64,000 nt of DNA from Kineosporia babensis. GTDB taxonomy: Bacteria; Actinomycetota; Actinomycetes; Actinomycetales; Kineosporiaceae. The DNA is taken from contig NZ_JAJOMB010000028.1 of the NCBI RefSeq assembly GCF_021129305.1, positions 62,001 to 126,000 of the forward strand. The letters are read 5' to 3'. Below the pieces are notes generated by a model, which did not search any database, was not told where the DNA came from, and saw only the letters and a program-made list of their open reading frames with translations. The translations under genes and the position numbers were made by a program. Below, piece after piece: positions 1 to 8,363 of the stretch; the stretch's first letter is position 1; every line of letters starts with the position of its first letter.

Positions 1-181
1 CGACGTGCTCGGTGGCGCCGGCCGCCCGGTGCCGGAAGAATCGGTACTCGCCAAGACCCGCACCTGCCTGGCCGAAGCCGGCCTGCCCAGTTCGGCGATC
101 GAACTCATAGTGACGATGGTGCTCGACGAGAAGGACTTCGACCCGGCCGCCCTGGGGGGCCTGCTGCGTCTGCGGCGCTGA
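1..181 (+). CDS. C-terminal end of an unidentified protein (partial)
   Basis: Only the last 59 codons and the TGA (179-181) are inside the window; the reading phase starts at base 2. Codon usage is strongly G/C-ending, so this is a real gene end. The visible tail is soluble, with an Ala/Leu/Glu-rich helical stretch ending in GGLLRLRR. No family can be recognised from this fragment. It points the same way as the BCCT transporter, but a 256-base gap makes a shared operon unlikely. Confidence 0.6.
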   Translation, partial: DVLGGAGRPVPEESVLAKTRTCLAEAGLPSSAIELIVTMVLDEKDFDPAALGGLLRLRR

Positions 182-325
182 ATCCGAACCGTCACCGGCA
201 GGCGACCATCCGTTTCACACAGGTAACACACAGCCACCTCCTAGAACACGATCGGGTCTCCTTGGTCGCTTTTGCGTGGTTATGACACAGTCGTCATCTT
301 GACACTCCCGTAGCCAGGCATGACT

Positions 326-342
326 GTTCCGCTTAGCAGAAC
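326..342. promoter_or_regulatory. Imperfect 17-bp palindrome upstream of the BCCT gene
   Basis: GTTCCGCTTAGCAGAAC has arms GTTC-GCT and AGC-GAAC around a central T, with one mismatched pair. It lies about 95 bases before the BCCT start, just after a TTGACA (near 299-304) that could be a -35. The symmetry fits a dimeric regulator site, but the regulator is unknown. The remainder of 182-437 shows nothing else except a good ribosome site (GAGGGAGG) before the start. Confidence 0.35.
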
Positions 343-437
343 GACAAGCGTCATGCGCAACAGCAGAAAGCACCTTGGTGCATTTGGAGGAGCCGTCGTC
401 CCGGGCGGCTCACTGACTGTGAGGGAGGCCGTCGCCG

Positions 438-2225
438 ATGGCCAAGACACCGGATAAACAAGACAGGCAAGAGACCGAACCGCCCTACGAGCCCAGTTCG
501 CTGCACGAATCCAGCAAGAGCACGCATCTGCCCACCGACAAGGTGGTCTTCGGGGTGTCGGCCGCACTGGTCGTCGCCTTCATCATCTGGGGCGTCGCGG
601 CCACCGACTCGCTGAGCGAGACCGCCTCCACCGTGCTGGGCAAGGTGATCGAGGGCGGCGGCTGGGCCTTCGTCCTCACCGCCAGCGCCTTCGTGGTCTT
701 CGCGCTGTGGCTGGCGTTCAGCCGCTACGGCAAGATCCCGCTCGGCCAGGACGAGGAGCAGCCCGAGTTCAAGGCGATCTCCTGGATCGCGATGATGTTC
801 AGCGCAGGCATGGGCATCGGCCTGATGTTCTACGGTGTGGGCGAACCGCTTTCGCACTACATGACGCCGCCGCCCGGGACCGCTGAGGCCGAGACCCCGG
901 CCGCTCTCGAGACGGCGATGTCCACCACGCTTTTCCACTGGACGCTGCACCCGTGGGCGATCTACGCGGTGGTCGGCCTGGCGATCGCCTACGGCACCTT
1001 CCGTAAGGGCCGGCCGCAGCTGATCAGCTCGGCGTTCATCCCGCTGTTCGGGCGCAAGCGGGCCGAGGGGGCTTTCGGCCGTGCGGTCGACATCCTGGCC
1101 ATCTTCGCAACGCTTTTCGGCTCGGCCGCCTCGCTCGGCCTGGGCGCGCTGCAGATCGGGGCCGGCCTCACCGAGGGCGGTTTCATGAACTCGGTCGGCA
1201 CCTCGCTGCTGGTGGTCATCATCGTGGTGCTGACCATCGCGTTCATCGCCTCGGCGGTGTCCGGGGTGTCCAAGGGCATCCAGGCCCTCTCGAACATCAA
1301 CATGGTGCTGGCCGGGGTGCTGGCCCTGGTGGTGTTCGTCGGCGGGCCGACCATCCTGATCCTCGACCTGCTGCCGACGATGATCGGTGACTACTTCGCC
1401 AACCTCTCCGAGATGGCGGCCCGGACCGCGGCCACCGGCGGCGACGCCACTGCCGCGTGGCTGTCCGGCTGGACCATCTTCTACTGGGCGTGGTGGATCT
1501 CCTGGACGCCCTTCGTCGGCATGTTCATCGCCCGGATCAGCCGGGGCCGCACGATCCGCCAGTTCGTGGCCGGCGTCATGCTGATCCCGAGCACGGTCAG
1601 CCTGATCTGGTTCGCGATCTTCGGCGGGGCCGCCATCCAGGCCCAGCGCAACGGCAGCGACCTGGCCGACCGGGCGATCGAGGGCCAGCTCTTCGGCCTG
1701 CTCGACACCCTGCCGCTGGGCGCGGTGCTCGGCGTGATCGCGATGCTCCTGGTGGCGATCTTCTTCGTCTCCGGCGCCGACGCGGCCTCGATCGTGATGG
1801 GCACGCTCAGCCAGCGCGGCACGATCCACCCCTCCCGCGGTGTGGTGGTGTTCTGGGGCGCGGTGATGGGCGCGATCGCGGCGATCATGCTCCTGGTGGG
1901 AGACGGCGGCGGCGATGCGCTGTCCGGCATCCAGAACATCACGATCATCATGGCCCTGCCGTTCATGCTGGTCATGGTCCTGATGTGCGTGGCCCTGGTG
2001 AAGGATCTGCGGCACGACCCGCTGATCCGCCGGGACATCCGGGCGATCGAGGCGATCGAGGCCGCGGTCGACTTCGGCCGGGAGAACTACGGCGACGACT
2101 TCTTCATGCCGGTCAAGCCGGTGGACGACGCCGACCAGGTGGGCCGTGAGGTCCCCAACGGGAACGGCAACAGCAACGGCACCAAACCCGAGGCCGCCGA
2201 GAAGGCGGCCAAGGCCGAGAGCTGA
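438..2225 (+). CDS. BCCT-family choline/glycine betaine/carnitine transporter
   Basis: A 595-residue membrane protein with about 12 hydrophobic segments. Family landmarks are the glycine-rich GMGIGLMFYGVGEP segment (near residues 123-136), FHWTLHPWAIYAVVGL, and the Trp-rich WTIFYWAWWISWTPFVGMFIARISRGRTIR block, given here in parts: WTIFYWAWW near 345, then WTPFVGMFIARISRGR. BCCT carriers import trimethylammonium osmolytes with Na+ or H+. The hydrophilic N-terminus (about 45 residues) and C-terminal tail (about 65 residues, ending in Asn/Gly then Lys/Ala/Glu) resemble the regulatory tails of osmosensing BetP-type members. The ATG follows GAGGGAGG at good spacing. A strong hairpin follows directly, so the gene is probably monocistronic. 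Its substrate cannot be read from sequence; the carnitine/betaine-type enzymes at 53-56 kb are a possible consumer. Confidence 0.95.
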   Translation: MAKTPDKQDRQETEPPYEPSSLHESSKSTHLPTDKVVFGVSAALVVAFIIWGVAATDSLSETASTVLGKVIEGGGWAFVLTASAFVVFALWLAFSRYGKIPLGQDEEQPEFKAISWIAMMFSAGMGIGLMFYGVGEPLSHYMTPPPGTAEAETPAALETAMSTTLFHWTLHPWAIYAVVGLAIAYGTFRKGRPQLISSAFIPLFGRKRAEGAFGRAVDILAIFATLFGSAASLGLGALQIGAGLTEGGFMNSVGTSLLVVIIVVLTIAFIASAVSGVSKGIQALSNINMVLAGVLALVVFVGGPTILILDLLPTMIGDYFANLSEMAARTAATGGDATAAWLSGWTIFYWAWWISWTPFVGMFIARISRGRTIRQFVAGVMLIPSTVSLIWFAIFGGAAIQAQRNGSDLADRAIEGQLFGLLDTLPLGAVLGVIAMLLVAIFFVSGADAASIVMGTLSQRGTIHPSRGVVVFWGAVMGAIAAIMLLVGDGGGDALSGIQNITIIMALPFMLVMVLMCVALVKDLRHDPLIRRDIRAIEAIEAAVDFGRENYGDDFFMPVKPVDDADQVGREVPNGNGNSNGTKPEAAEKAAKAES

Positions 2226-2279
2226 TCTGATCCCACAACGGCTCCCGGGTCCTCGGACCCGGGAGCCGTTCTCAGATCA
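2223..2279. terminator. Strong hairpin after the BCCT gene, probably bidirectional
   Basis: Perfect 16-bp arms at 2237-2252 and 2255-2270 (AACGGCTCCCGGGTCC and its complement) flank a 2-base centre. The symmetry continues outward, with TGATCTGA at 2223-2230 matching TCAGATCA at 2272-2279 and taking in the BCCT stop codon. It lies between the convergent BCCT and DUF1345 genes. No long T-run follows, as is usual in actinomycetes. Confidence 0.8.
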
Positions 2280-2297
2280 TCTCGGGATCGCCCAGCG

Positions 2298-2969
2298 TTA
2301 CCGCGAGGAGAGGTACGAGGTGACGAACGTCAGCATCACGGCCACGACCGCGGTGTTCAGCACGAACGAGAGGATGCCGTGCCGTAGGACGTGGCGCCGG
2401 ATCCCGCGGCGGGTCACCGTGACGTCGGTGGCCCCGAAGCTGGTGCCGATCCCGAAGGCGAAGTAGGCGAAGTCCCCGATGTCCGGCTCCTGGTCACCGG
2501 GGAAGTCCAGACCGCCCGCGTGCACGTACTCCTCGATGTAGATCGACAGGTAGCCCAGGTGGGTGACGATCCACGAGGTGACCACGCCCACCAGGCACAC
2601 GCCGATCACCACCTCCTGCGAGAACGGCTTCTCGTCGGCCTGCGGCAGCACCCACAAGGTCGCCGCCATGGCCATCAGCGAGGCCGACTCGGTGAGGTCC
2701 TTCGGTGAGAGACCCATCTGCTCGCCCAGCCGCTTACGCCGCCGCGAGCGCTCGACCACCAGGCGCAGCTCCTGCGGTGAGCGATTGTGCAGGGCCAGCC
2801 AGCTCAGACCCAGGAAGGCGATGGCGAAGGCGTCCCAGCCGGCCAGCGTCTTCAGCACGATGTCGCCGGACATCAGCGACGACACCACGACCGTGGGGAT
2901 CAGGCTCAGCAACGCCCGATACGTCTCCACATGCCACCACTTGGCCCGCCACTGCCCAGCCACCCGCAT
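2298..2969 (-). CDS. DUF1345 family integral membrane protein
   Basis: A 223-residue protein with about five transmembrane segments and the family signature GDFAYFAFGIGTSFGATDVTVTRR followed by H-ILSFVLNTAVVAVML near the C-terminus (quoted in parts: GDFAYFAFGIGTSFGATDV, then LSFVLNTAVVAV). The function of DUF1345 proteins is not established. The middle contains a charged cytoplasmic loop (RSRRRKRLGEQMG). The ATG at the 2969 end sits directly after GGGAGG, rather close; the in-frame GTG two codons later is an alternative. It converges on the BCCT terminator and is not obviously linked to its neighbours. Confidence 0.88.
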   Translation of the reverse strand: MRVAGQWRAKWWHVETYRALLSLIPTVVVSSLMSGDIVLKTLAGWDAFAIAFLGLSWLALHNRSPQELRLVVERSRRRKRLGEQMGLSPKDLTESASLMAMAATLWVLPQADEKPFSQEVVIGVCLVGVVTSWIVTHLGYLSIYIEEYVHAGGLDFPGDQEPDIGDFAYFAFGIGTSFGATDVTVTRRGIRRHVLRHGILSFVLNTAVVAVMLTFVTSYLSSR

Positions 2970-3030
2970 CCTCCCGCCTCCGAGCCCAACCGCACCAATC
3001 GTCCCCTGATTGCTGGTTTGTGCACTCCCA

Positions 3031-4719
3031 TCACCAGAAGGTGAAGCTGGGCTTGCCGGGGAGCTCGGTGGTGTAGGCGGCGCGGTACTGCTTGAGGTAG
3101 GGGGCGGGCTTGCCCTTGGTGGCGACGTCGTCGGACGGGTCGTCCAGCTGCAGTTCCAGGGCGGCGGCGCTGACGTCCACGTTCTGGCCGGTCGGGCTGG
3201 CCAGCCAGTCGGCCGAGGTCGGGATACCGGGCTGCACGGTGCCGATCTGGACCGCGAGCTGGTGCCCCTTCTTCAGAACCCAGTCGGTGGAACGCATCTC
3301 GAACGCCGCCTTGCCCTCGCGCAGCTGCGAGACCTGCTCGTCGAACATCACGGCCTGGCCGTCGGGCGCCACGTCGTAGAGCTTCACGTGCACATTGGCA
3401 TCGCGGCCGGCCTCCAGCGAGACCCGGGGCGTTCCGGTGATCCGGGTGTCCCGTTGCACCGGCTGCGAGTGCCTGACGAAAGTTGCCTTGGCCGCGTCGG
3501 CCGACTCCATCCCGTCGTCCAGGTACGAGCCTGAGCCCAGGGCCACCGAAGACGCAGCATCCGCAGTGGGCCAGGCCTTCATGCCGCGCCACTGGCCGTT
3601 GCTGTCCTGCACCGCGAACGCCGGGTATTCGGTGGCCGGCTCGACGCCCTTGAGATGCTCGTCGTAGAAGGCGAAAAGCTCCTTGAACCAGCCGCCCCGG
3701 CCCATCTTGAGATCGCCGTTCTCGAACCGGTCGTTGCCGCGCACGTGGTCCCACGGCCCGAGCCAGCCACGCTCCGGGCCCTCGTGGTTGTCCAGGAACT
3801 GCTGCATGCCCTCGGCTTCGGTGTTCCATTCGGTGAAGCCCTGGGTGACGAACAGCGGGGTGTTCGTGCCCGCCGCCTTCTCGGCCAGGTCCCGGTCCTT
3901 CCAGAACTGCGAATCATGGCCGGCGATCTGGTACTGGCCGAGCTGCGTCAGGCTGCACTCGGGGTTTCTGGTTTCCCAGGCGGCATTTTCGCGGTAGCGC
4001 TCGGTGTCGTCGGGCATCTGCGGCGAGTTCGCGATCGTCGAATACTGGTTGGCAACCGACGAGATGGTCGCCCTGGGTACGCCGTCGGAGCGGAAGTTGC
4101 GGTACGGCTCCCACAACGGCTCCATCGCCACCACGGCCTTCAGCGCCTCGTGGTCCAGGTTGCTGCCGATCAGCGCGGTGCTGGCGTCGTAGGATTTTCC
4201 GTACATCGCCACGGCCCCGCTCGACCAGGACTGCTTGGCCGCCCAGTCCACCGCGGCCTTCACATCGGCCTGCTCCCCCGGGCCGAACAGGTCGTGGCAG
4301 CCGGTGGAGCCGCCGAAGCCCCGCGAATCCACCATCACCAGGGCGTAACCCCGCTCCAGCAGTTTGCCCTCGTTGATCAGGTCGTTGAAACGGGCCGAGG
4401 GGCCGGTCTTCTTGAAGCCCTCCACGCCCATCTGACCGGAATGACCGAAGTACGGGCCGACCGCCAGCACCACCGGAACCTTCTGGCCCGGCTTCAGTTT
4501 CTCCGGGAGAAGGACATCCGCGTGCAGTTCTACGCCGCCGGTCGAGGGAAAGTAGCGCTCGGTCCAGGCGGCACCTTTGGGCACCCGCTGGTTCTGCGCG
4601 TGCGTCACCGGGTCCTTCACCGAGGCCGCGCTCGCTGCGCCGGCCGGGACCGTCGCGGTGACGAAACAGGCCGCCACCACGGGCGAGAGAGCGAAGACGG
4701 CCTTGCGGTTGCTCTTCAC
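3031..4719 (-). CDS. Secreted CocE/X-Pro dipeptidyl-peptidase-type alpha/beta hydrolase
   Basis: A 562-residue protein starting at a GTG with GGAGGA seven bases upstream. It has a Sec signal peptide (basic KSNRK, a hydrophobic run, then AGAASA before ASVKDP), so it is exported. The body is an S15/CocE-type serine hydrolase: VMVDSRGFGGS oxyanion-side strand, nucleophile S176 in MYGKSYDAS, and GPWDHVRGN supplying the catalytic His region. Where family members usually have an Asp (GxxDWN), this protein reads TQGFTEWN, an apparent Asp-to-Glu change. A C-terminal jelly-roll-like beta domain (about 370-562) completes the family architecture. Likely role: extracellular peptide or ester hydrolysis; the substrate is unknown. 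A longer reading with 73 extra N-terminal residues is rejected because it buries the signal peptide. Confidence 0.88.
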   Translation of the reverse strand: MKSNRKAVFALSPVVAACFVTATVPAGAASAASVKDPVTHAQNQRVPKGAAWTERYFPSTGGVELHADVLLPEKLKPGQKVPVVLAVGPYFGHSGQMGVEGFKKTGPSARFNDLINEGKLLERGYALVMVDSRGFGGSTGCHDLFGPGEQADVKAAVDWAAKQSWSSGAVAMYGKSYDASTALIGSNLDHEALKAVVAMEPLWEPYRNFRSDGVPRATISSVANQYSTIANSPQMPDDTERYRENAAWETRNPECSLTQLGQYQIAGHDSQFWKDRDLAEKAAGTNTPLFVTQGFTEWNTEAEGMQQFLDNHEGPERGWLGPWDHVRGNDRFENGDLKMGRGGWFKELFAFYDEHLKGVEPATEYPAFAVQDSNGQWRGMKAWPTADAASSVALGSGSYLDDGMESADAAKATFVRHSQPVQRDTRITGTPRVSLEAGRDANVHVKLYDVAPDGQAVMFDEQVSQLREGKAAFEMRSTDWVLKKGHQLAVQIGTVQPGIPTSADWLASPTGQNVDVSAAALELQLDDPSDDVATKGKPAPYLKQYRAAYTTELPGKPSFTFW

Positions 4720-4842
4720 GGGATTCTCCTCCAGGGCTGTTTGCCGACCGGAACACAGAACACCGTGACGCTGGGGCACACTCCACTCGAGATCCTCGGC
4801 AGCCGATGTGAACTGGGTCACTCCCCCGTGGGCGATTGTCCA

Positions 4843-4904
4843 TGCTTTTCTTTCACGGTAAAAATAAACCTGCCGAACGACGTCCATCCGCAACGGAGCC
4901 AGCT
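4843..4904. promoter_or_regulatory. AT-rich promoter-like stretch before the alpha-galactosidase
   Basis: Bases 4843-4870 are unusually A/T-rich for this genome, while 4894-4898 carry GGAG six bases before the GTG at 4905. The composition looks like promoter rather than coding DNA. This is the reason for choosing GTG 4905 instead of the in-frame ATG at 4842. Confidence 0.4.
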
Positions 4905-7109
4905 GTGCCGAACCAGCCGAGCAACACCCGTCCCCCAATCCATTTCCGGGCCGCCGGGGTGAGTCTGGTGATCGATCTGGAAGGGCCGGTCCCGACCGTC
5001 CTGCACTGGGGCGCCGACCTGGGCGAACTCAACGGGGACGGGCTCCGGGCGCTGGCCCTGAGCACTCCCACCGAGATCACCAACAACGGCCCCGACCTGC
5101 CGCGCCGGCTCACGCTGCTGCCTTCCGAGCGGGACATGTGGACGGGCACGCCCGCCGTCGCTGGTCACCTGGGCGGGCGGCGCACCTCGCCGCGGCCGGT
5201 GATGAAGGACGCGGGGGCGCAGGTCACGCACTCCGATGACTTGGGCAGCACGCTCGAAGCCGAACTGGCCGACGAGATCACCGGCCTCGAGTACACCCTG
5301 CTGGTCCGGCTTACCCCGCAGGGCCTGGTGCAGGTACGCCACCGGGTCCGCCGCCCCGCCGACGACCAGGACGCGGAGCAGCCGTACGACCTGTCCGCCG
5401 TCACTGCGCTGATGCCGCTGCCGCCGCGCGCCACCGAGATCCTCGACTTCACCGGCCGCTGGGCCCGCGAGCGCCAGCCGCAGCGTCTGCCCGTGGTCGA
5501 TGGCTCGCATCACCGGCACGTCCGCCGCGGTAAGCCGGGCCCGGACTCGCCGTACCTGACCCTGGTCGGCACCGCATCGTTCGCCAACCGCTCGGGTGAG
5601 GTCTGGGGCTACCACCTGGCCTGGAGCGGCGAGAGCCACTGGCGGGTCGAGCGCCTCCCTGAGGGCTCGGGGGGCTCCACGTCGGTGATCGGTGGCGGCG
5701 AAGCACTACGCCCGGGCGAGGTCCGGCTGCTTCCTGGCGAGGAGTACGTCTCCCCCGACGCGTTCTTCGCTTGGTCCGGTCAAGGCATCGACGGCGTCTC
5801 CGACCGATTCCACGCGTACCTGCGGGCGCGTTCGTCGCACCCGGTCCGGCCCCGCCCGGTCATCGTCAACACCTGGGAGGCGGTCTATTTCGACCACACC
5901 CTGGACCGGCTGAAGGCTCTGGTGGACAAGGCCGCCGAGGTCGGTGCCGAGCGTTTCGTGCTGGACGACGGCTGGTTCCTGGGCCGCCGCAACGACACCA
6001 CCAGCCTGGGCGACTGGCAGGTCGACCCCCAGGTCTGGCCCGACGGCCTGTCGCCGCTGGCCGACCACGTCCGGGCCCGGGGCCTGGAGTTCGGCCTGTG
6101 GTTCGAGCCGGAGATGATCAGCCTCGACTCCGAGACCGCCCGCAAGCACCCGGAGTGGATCCTGGCGCCTTCGCAGGGCGAGGGTGCGCCGATGCGTCAG
6201 CAGTACGTCATCGACCTCACCAACCCCGAGGCCTTCGCCTACCTGCTGGAGGAGATCAGCGCCGCGGTGGCCGCGTTCGGCGTGGCCTACATCAAGTGGG
6301 ACCACAACCGTGAGCTGCAGGAAGCGGTCTCGCGCGGGCGCGGTGACGTGGTCGCCGTCTCGGCCCAGACGCACGCCAACTACGCCCTGATGGATGCGCT
6401 GCGCGAGCGTCACCCCGGCCTGGAGATCGAGTCCTGCTCCTCCGGCGGCGGCCGTGTCGACCTGGGCATCATGGCCCGCACCGATCGGGTCTGGGCCTCC
6501 GACTGCATCGACCCGGTCGAGCGGATCATGACCGACCGCTGGACCATCGCCCTGCTCCCGCCGGAACTGGTCGGCGTGCACGTCGGCTCCTCCCCCGCCC
6601 ACACCACCAGCCGGGAGACCGACACCACCCTGCGCTTCGCCGGCGCCCTGTTCGGCCACGCCGGTGTGGAGTGGGACCTGACCAGCCGCAACGACGAAGA
6701 GCTGGCCGCCCTGAAGGCGTTCATCGACTTCCACAAGAGCGTGCGCCCGATGATCGCCCGGGGCCGCGTGGTCAACGCCGACGTCGCCGACGAGGCCACC
6801 ACCCTGCGCGGCGTGGTCGACACCGACGCCGCTCGGGCCGTCTACATCTGGGCCCGCACGGTCACCTCCGCCGCCACCCTCTCCGGCCAGGTGCAGTTCC
6901 CCGGCCTGGACCCGGCCCGCAGCTACACCGTGCGCATCGTCAGCGAGTTCGGCCTGCCCTCGTTCTCCGGCCGGATCCACTCGGCCTGGCTGCAGCAGGC
7001 CATCGACGGTGAGCTCGTGCTGCCCGGCTCGGTACTGGCCACCGTCGGCCTGCCGATGCCCACCCTGGCCGCGCAGCAGGCGCTGGTGCTGGAGCTCACC
7101 GCTCGCTGA
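4905..7109 (+). CDS. GH36 alpha-galactosidase (cytoplasmic)
   Basis: A 734-residue enzyme of glycoside hydrolase family 36/clan D, which removes alpha-1,6-linked galactose from melibiose/raffinose-type sugars. Visible landmarks: the N-terminal beta-sandwich; WEAVYFDHT at the barrel entry; LDDGWFLGRR; the nucleophile D466 in YIKWDHNR; CSSGGGRVDLG; and the acid/base D533 in WASDCID. Length and order match bacterial GH36 enzymes. No signal peptide, so it acts on imported sugars. The GTG start is supported by GGAG and by the non-coding composition upstream; ATG 4842 would add 21 residues. A sugar-efflux-type MFS gene follows after 43 bases, suggesting a galactoside-handling pair, though a hairpin lies between them. 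Confidence 0.93.
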   Translation: MPNQPSNTRPPIHFRAAGVSLVIDLEGPVPTVLHWGADLGELNGDGLRALALSTPTEITNNGPDLPRRLTLLPSERDMWTGTPAVAGHLGGRRTSPRPVMKDAGAQVTHSDDLGSTLEAELADEITGLEYTLLVRLTPQGLVQVRHRVRRPADDQDAEQPYDLSAVTALMPLPPRATEILDFTGRWARERQPQRLPVVDGSHHRHVRRGKPGPDSPYLTLVGTASFANRSGEVWGYHLAWSGESHWRVERLPEGSGGSTSVIGGGEALRPGEVRLLPGEEYVSPDAFFAWSGQGIDGVSDRFHAYLRARSSHPVRPRPVIVNTWEAVYFDHTLDRLKALVDKAAEVGAERFVLDDGWFLGRRNDTTSLGDWQVDPQVWPDGLSPLADHVRARGLEFGLWFEPEMISLDSETARKHPEWILAPSQGEGAPMRQQYVIDLTNPEAFAYLLEEISAAVAAFGVAYIKWDHNRELQEAVSRGRGDVVAVSAQTHANYALMDALRERHPGLEIESCSSGGGRVDLGIMARTDRVWASDCIDPVERIMTDRWTIALLPPELVGVHVGSSPAHTTSRETDTTLRFAGALFGHAGVEWDLTSRNDEELAALKAFIDFHKSVRPMIARGRVVNADVADEATTLRGVVDTDAARAVYIWARTVTSAATLSGQVQFPGLDPARSYTVRIVSEFGLPSFSGRIHSAWLQQAIDGELVLPGSVLATVGLPMPTLAAQQALVLELTAR

Positions 7110-7115
7110 GCTTGA

Positions 7116-7143
7116 GGGGATGCCCCGGCCCAGGGGCATCCCC
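7116..7143 (+). terminator. Hairpin between the alpha-galactosidase and MFS genes
   Basis: Perfect 11-bp arms GGGGATGCCCC (7116-7126) and GGGGCATCCCC (7133-7143) with a 6-base loop. It begins 7 bases after the GH36 stop and ends 10 bases before the ATG at 7153, so it fills the place where a ribosome site would be. It could be a terminator, an attenuating structure, or an intercistronic processing hairpin. Confidence 0.65.
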
Positions 7144-7152
7144 GTTCACCTG

Positions 7153-8352
7153 ATGAACTCGATCAACCTCACCCTGCGCACCCCGCTCTACCGCGGCGCT
7201 GTCCTCGCCCTGCTCCTGTCCGGGATCGGCTTCTCCGCCGCGACCCCATTCATCTCGCTGTTCCTGGTCGAGGAACTGAACGCCTCGCTGCGCACCGCCG
7301 GCCTGTTCGCCCTCACCAACGTCACCGCGCCGATCGCCGGTTACCTGGTCGGGGTGCGCTCCGACCGCAGTGGCGACCGCCTGGGTCTGTTCCGGATCTG
7401 CGCGCTCGTCGGATTCCTCGGCTGGGCGAGCATCGCGATCTCCACCCAGCTCTGGGTTCCCGTCGTGATCAGCACGCTGGTCCTGGCTTTCGCCGGGGCC
7501 GCGACCGCCCAGTTGTTCGCCGCGATCCACGACGAACCGGCGCCCGGCGTCGACGGGGTGGTCGCGGTGGCCCGGATGGCGCTGGTCGGCGGCTGGGTGA
7601 TCGGCCCGGTGCTCGGCTCGCTGCTGACGGCCGTGACCAGTCTGCGGTTCATGTTCTTCGCCACCGCGCTGTGCCTGCTGGCCCAGATGCTGCCGCTCGG
7701 CCGGCTTCGGACCCGGGCCCGTTCGTCGGAACACGAGCACGACCGGCGCGCCCCGGGTCTGCGCGAGATGCGGCCGCTGCTGGTCTTCACCTTTCTGACC
7801 GTGCTCCTCTACGCCTGCGACACGGTCAAGTTCGCCTACCTGCCGATCCATCTGGACCGTGACCTGGGACTGCCCTCGGGAGTCAGCGGCGCGATCATCG
7901 GCACCCAGCCCGCCTTCGAACTGCTGTTCATCCCGTTGGCGATGGCCCTGGCTCACCGCGCCGGGGCCCGGTGGCTGCTCGTCCTCGGCGGTGTCCTCGC
8001 GATCGCCGGCAACGTCTGCTTCGCCTTCAGCACCACCGCCGTGGGCCTGTTCGCCGGGCAGGCCCTGATCGGCGGACTGTGGGGTATCTTCGGGGGCCTC
8101 GGCATTCTCGTGGCTCAGCGACTGCTGCCGTCCGCGGTCGCGACCGCCTCGGCCGTCTTCATGAGCGCCGAACCGCTCAGCGCGGCCGTCGGCGGTCTGG
8201 CCGGTGGCCTGACCGTGGAGCCGCTCGGGATACCTCAGATCTTCCTGGTCCCGGCAGCGCTGTCGGTGGTGGCCACGATCGGTCTGCTGATGATGGGCCC
8301 TCGACCTGCGCTGGGACCACTGCGTTCGGCCGCAGCCGATCACCGGGCTTGA
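7153..8352 (+). CDS. MFS transporter, SetA/SetB-like sugar efflux type
   Basis: A 399-residue protein with about 12 transmembrane segments. The pattern resembles SET sugar-efflux transporters: ATPFISLFLVEEL in the first helix pair, a regulatory-like loop with repeated acidic/basic residues (RTRARSSEHEHDRRAPG) in the middle, then CDTVKFAYLPIHL in the second half. SET carriers export sugars or sugar analogues; being next to an intracellular alpha-galactosidase would fit release of excess galactose or glucose, but this is inference. The ATG at 7153 lacks a Shine-Dalgarno sequence. An earlier ATG at 7120 lies inside the hairpin and directly abuts GAGGGG, so the true start is uncertain by 11 codons. 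Confidence 0.82.
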   Translation: MNSINLTLRTPLYRGAVLALLLSGIGFSAATPFISLFLVEELNASLRTAGLFALTNVTAPIAGYLVGVRSDRSGDRLGLFRICALVGFLGWASIAISTQLWVPVVISTLVLAFAGAATAQLFAAIHDEPAPGVDGVVAVARMALVGGWVIGPVLGSLLTAVTSLRFMFFATALCLLAQMLPLGRLRTRARSSEHEHDRRAPGLREMRPLLVFTFLTVLLYACDTVKFAYLPIHLDRDLGLPSGVSGAIIGTQPAFELLFIPLAMALAHRAGARWLLVLGGVLAIAGNVCFAFSTTAVGLFAGQALIGGLWGIFGGLGILVAQRLLPSAVATASAVFMSAEPLSAAVGGLAGGLTVEPLGIPQIFLVPAALSVVATIGLLMMGPRPALGPLRSAAADHRA

Positions 8353-8363
8353 TCGAGCGGTGC

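Noticed and set aside
438..2225. BCCT transporter as part of the carnitine/betaine cluster
   Set aside because: It lies 50 kb away with its own terminator and different upstream palindrome; a functional link is possible but not shown.
2985..3020. Hairpin at the end of the CocE-type gene
   Set aside because: The arms need bulges to pair and no terminator context is clear, so it is not listed as a feature.
4720..4938. Longer start for the CocE-type hydrolase
   Set aside because: Would bury a clear signal peptide and ribosome site and run through the promoter region of the alpha-galactosidase.
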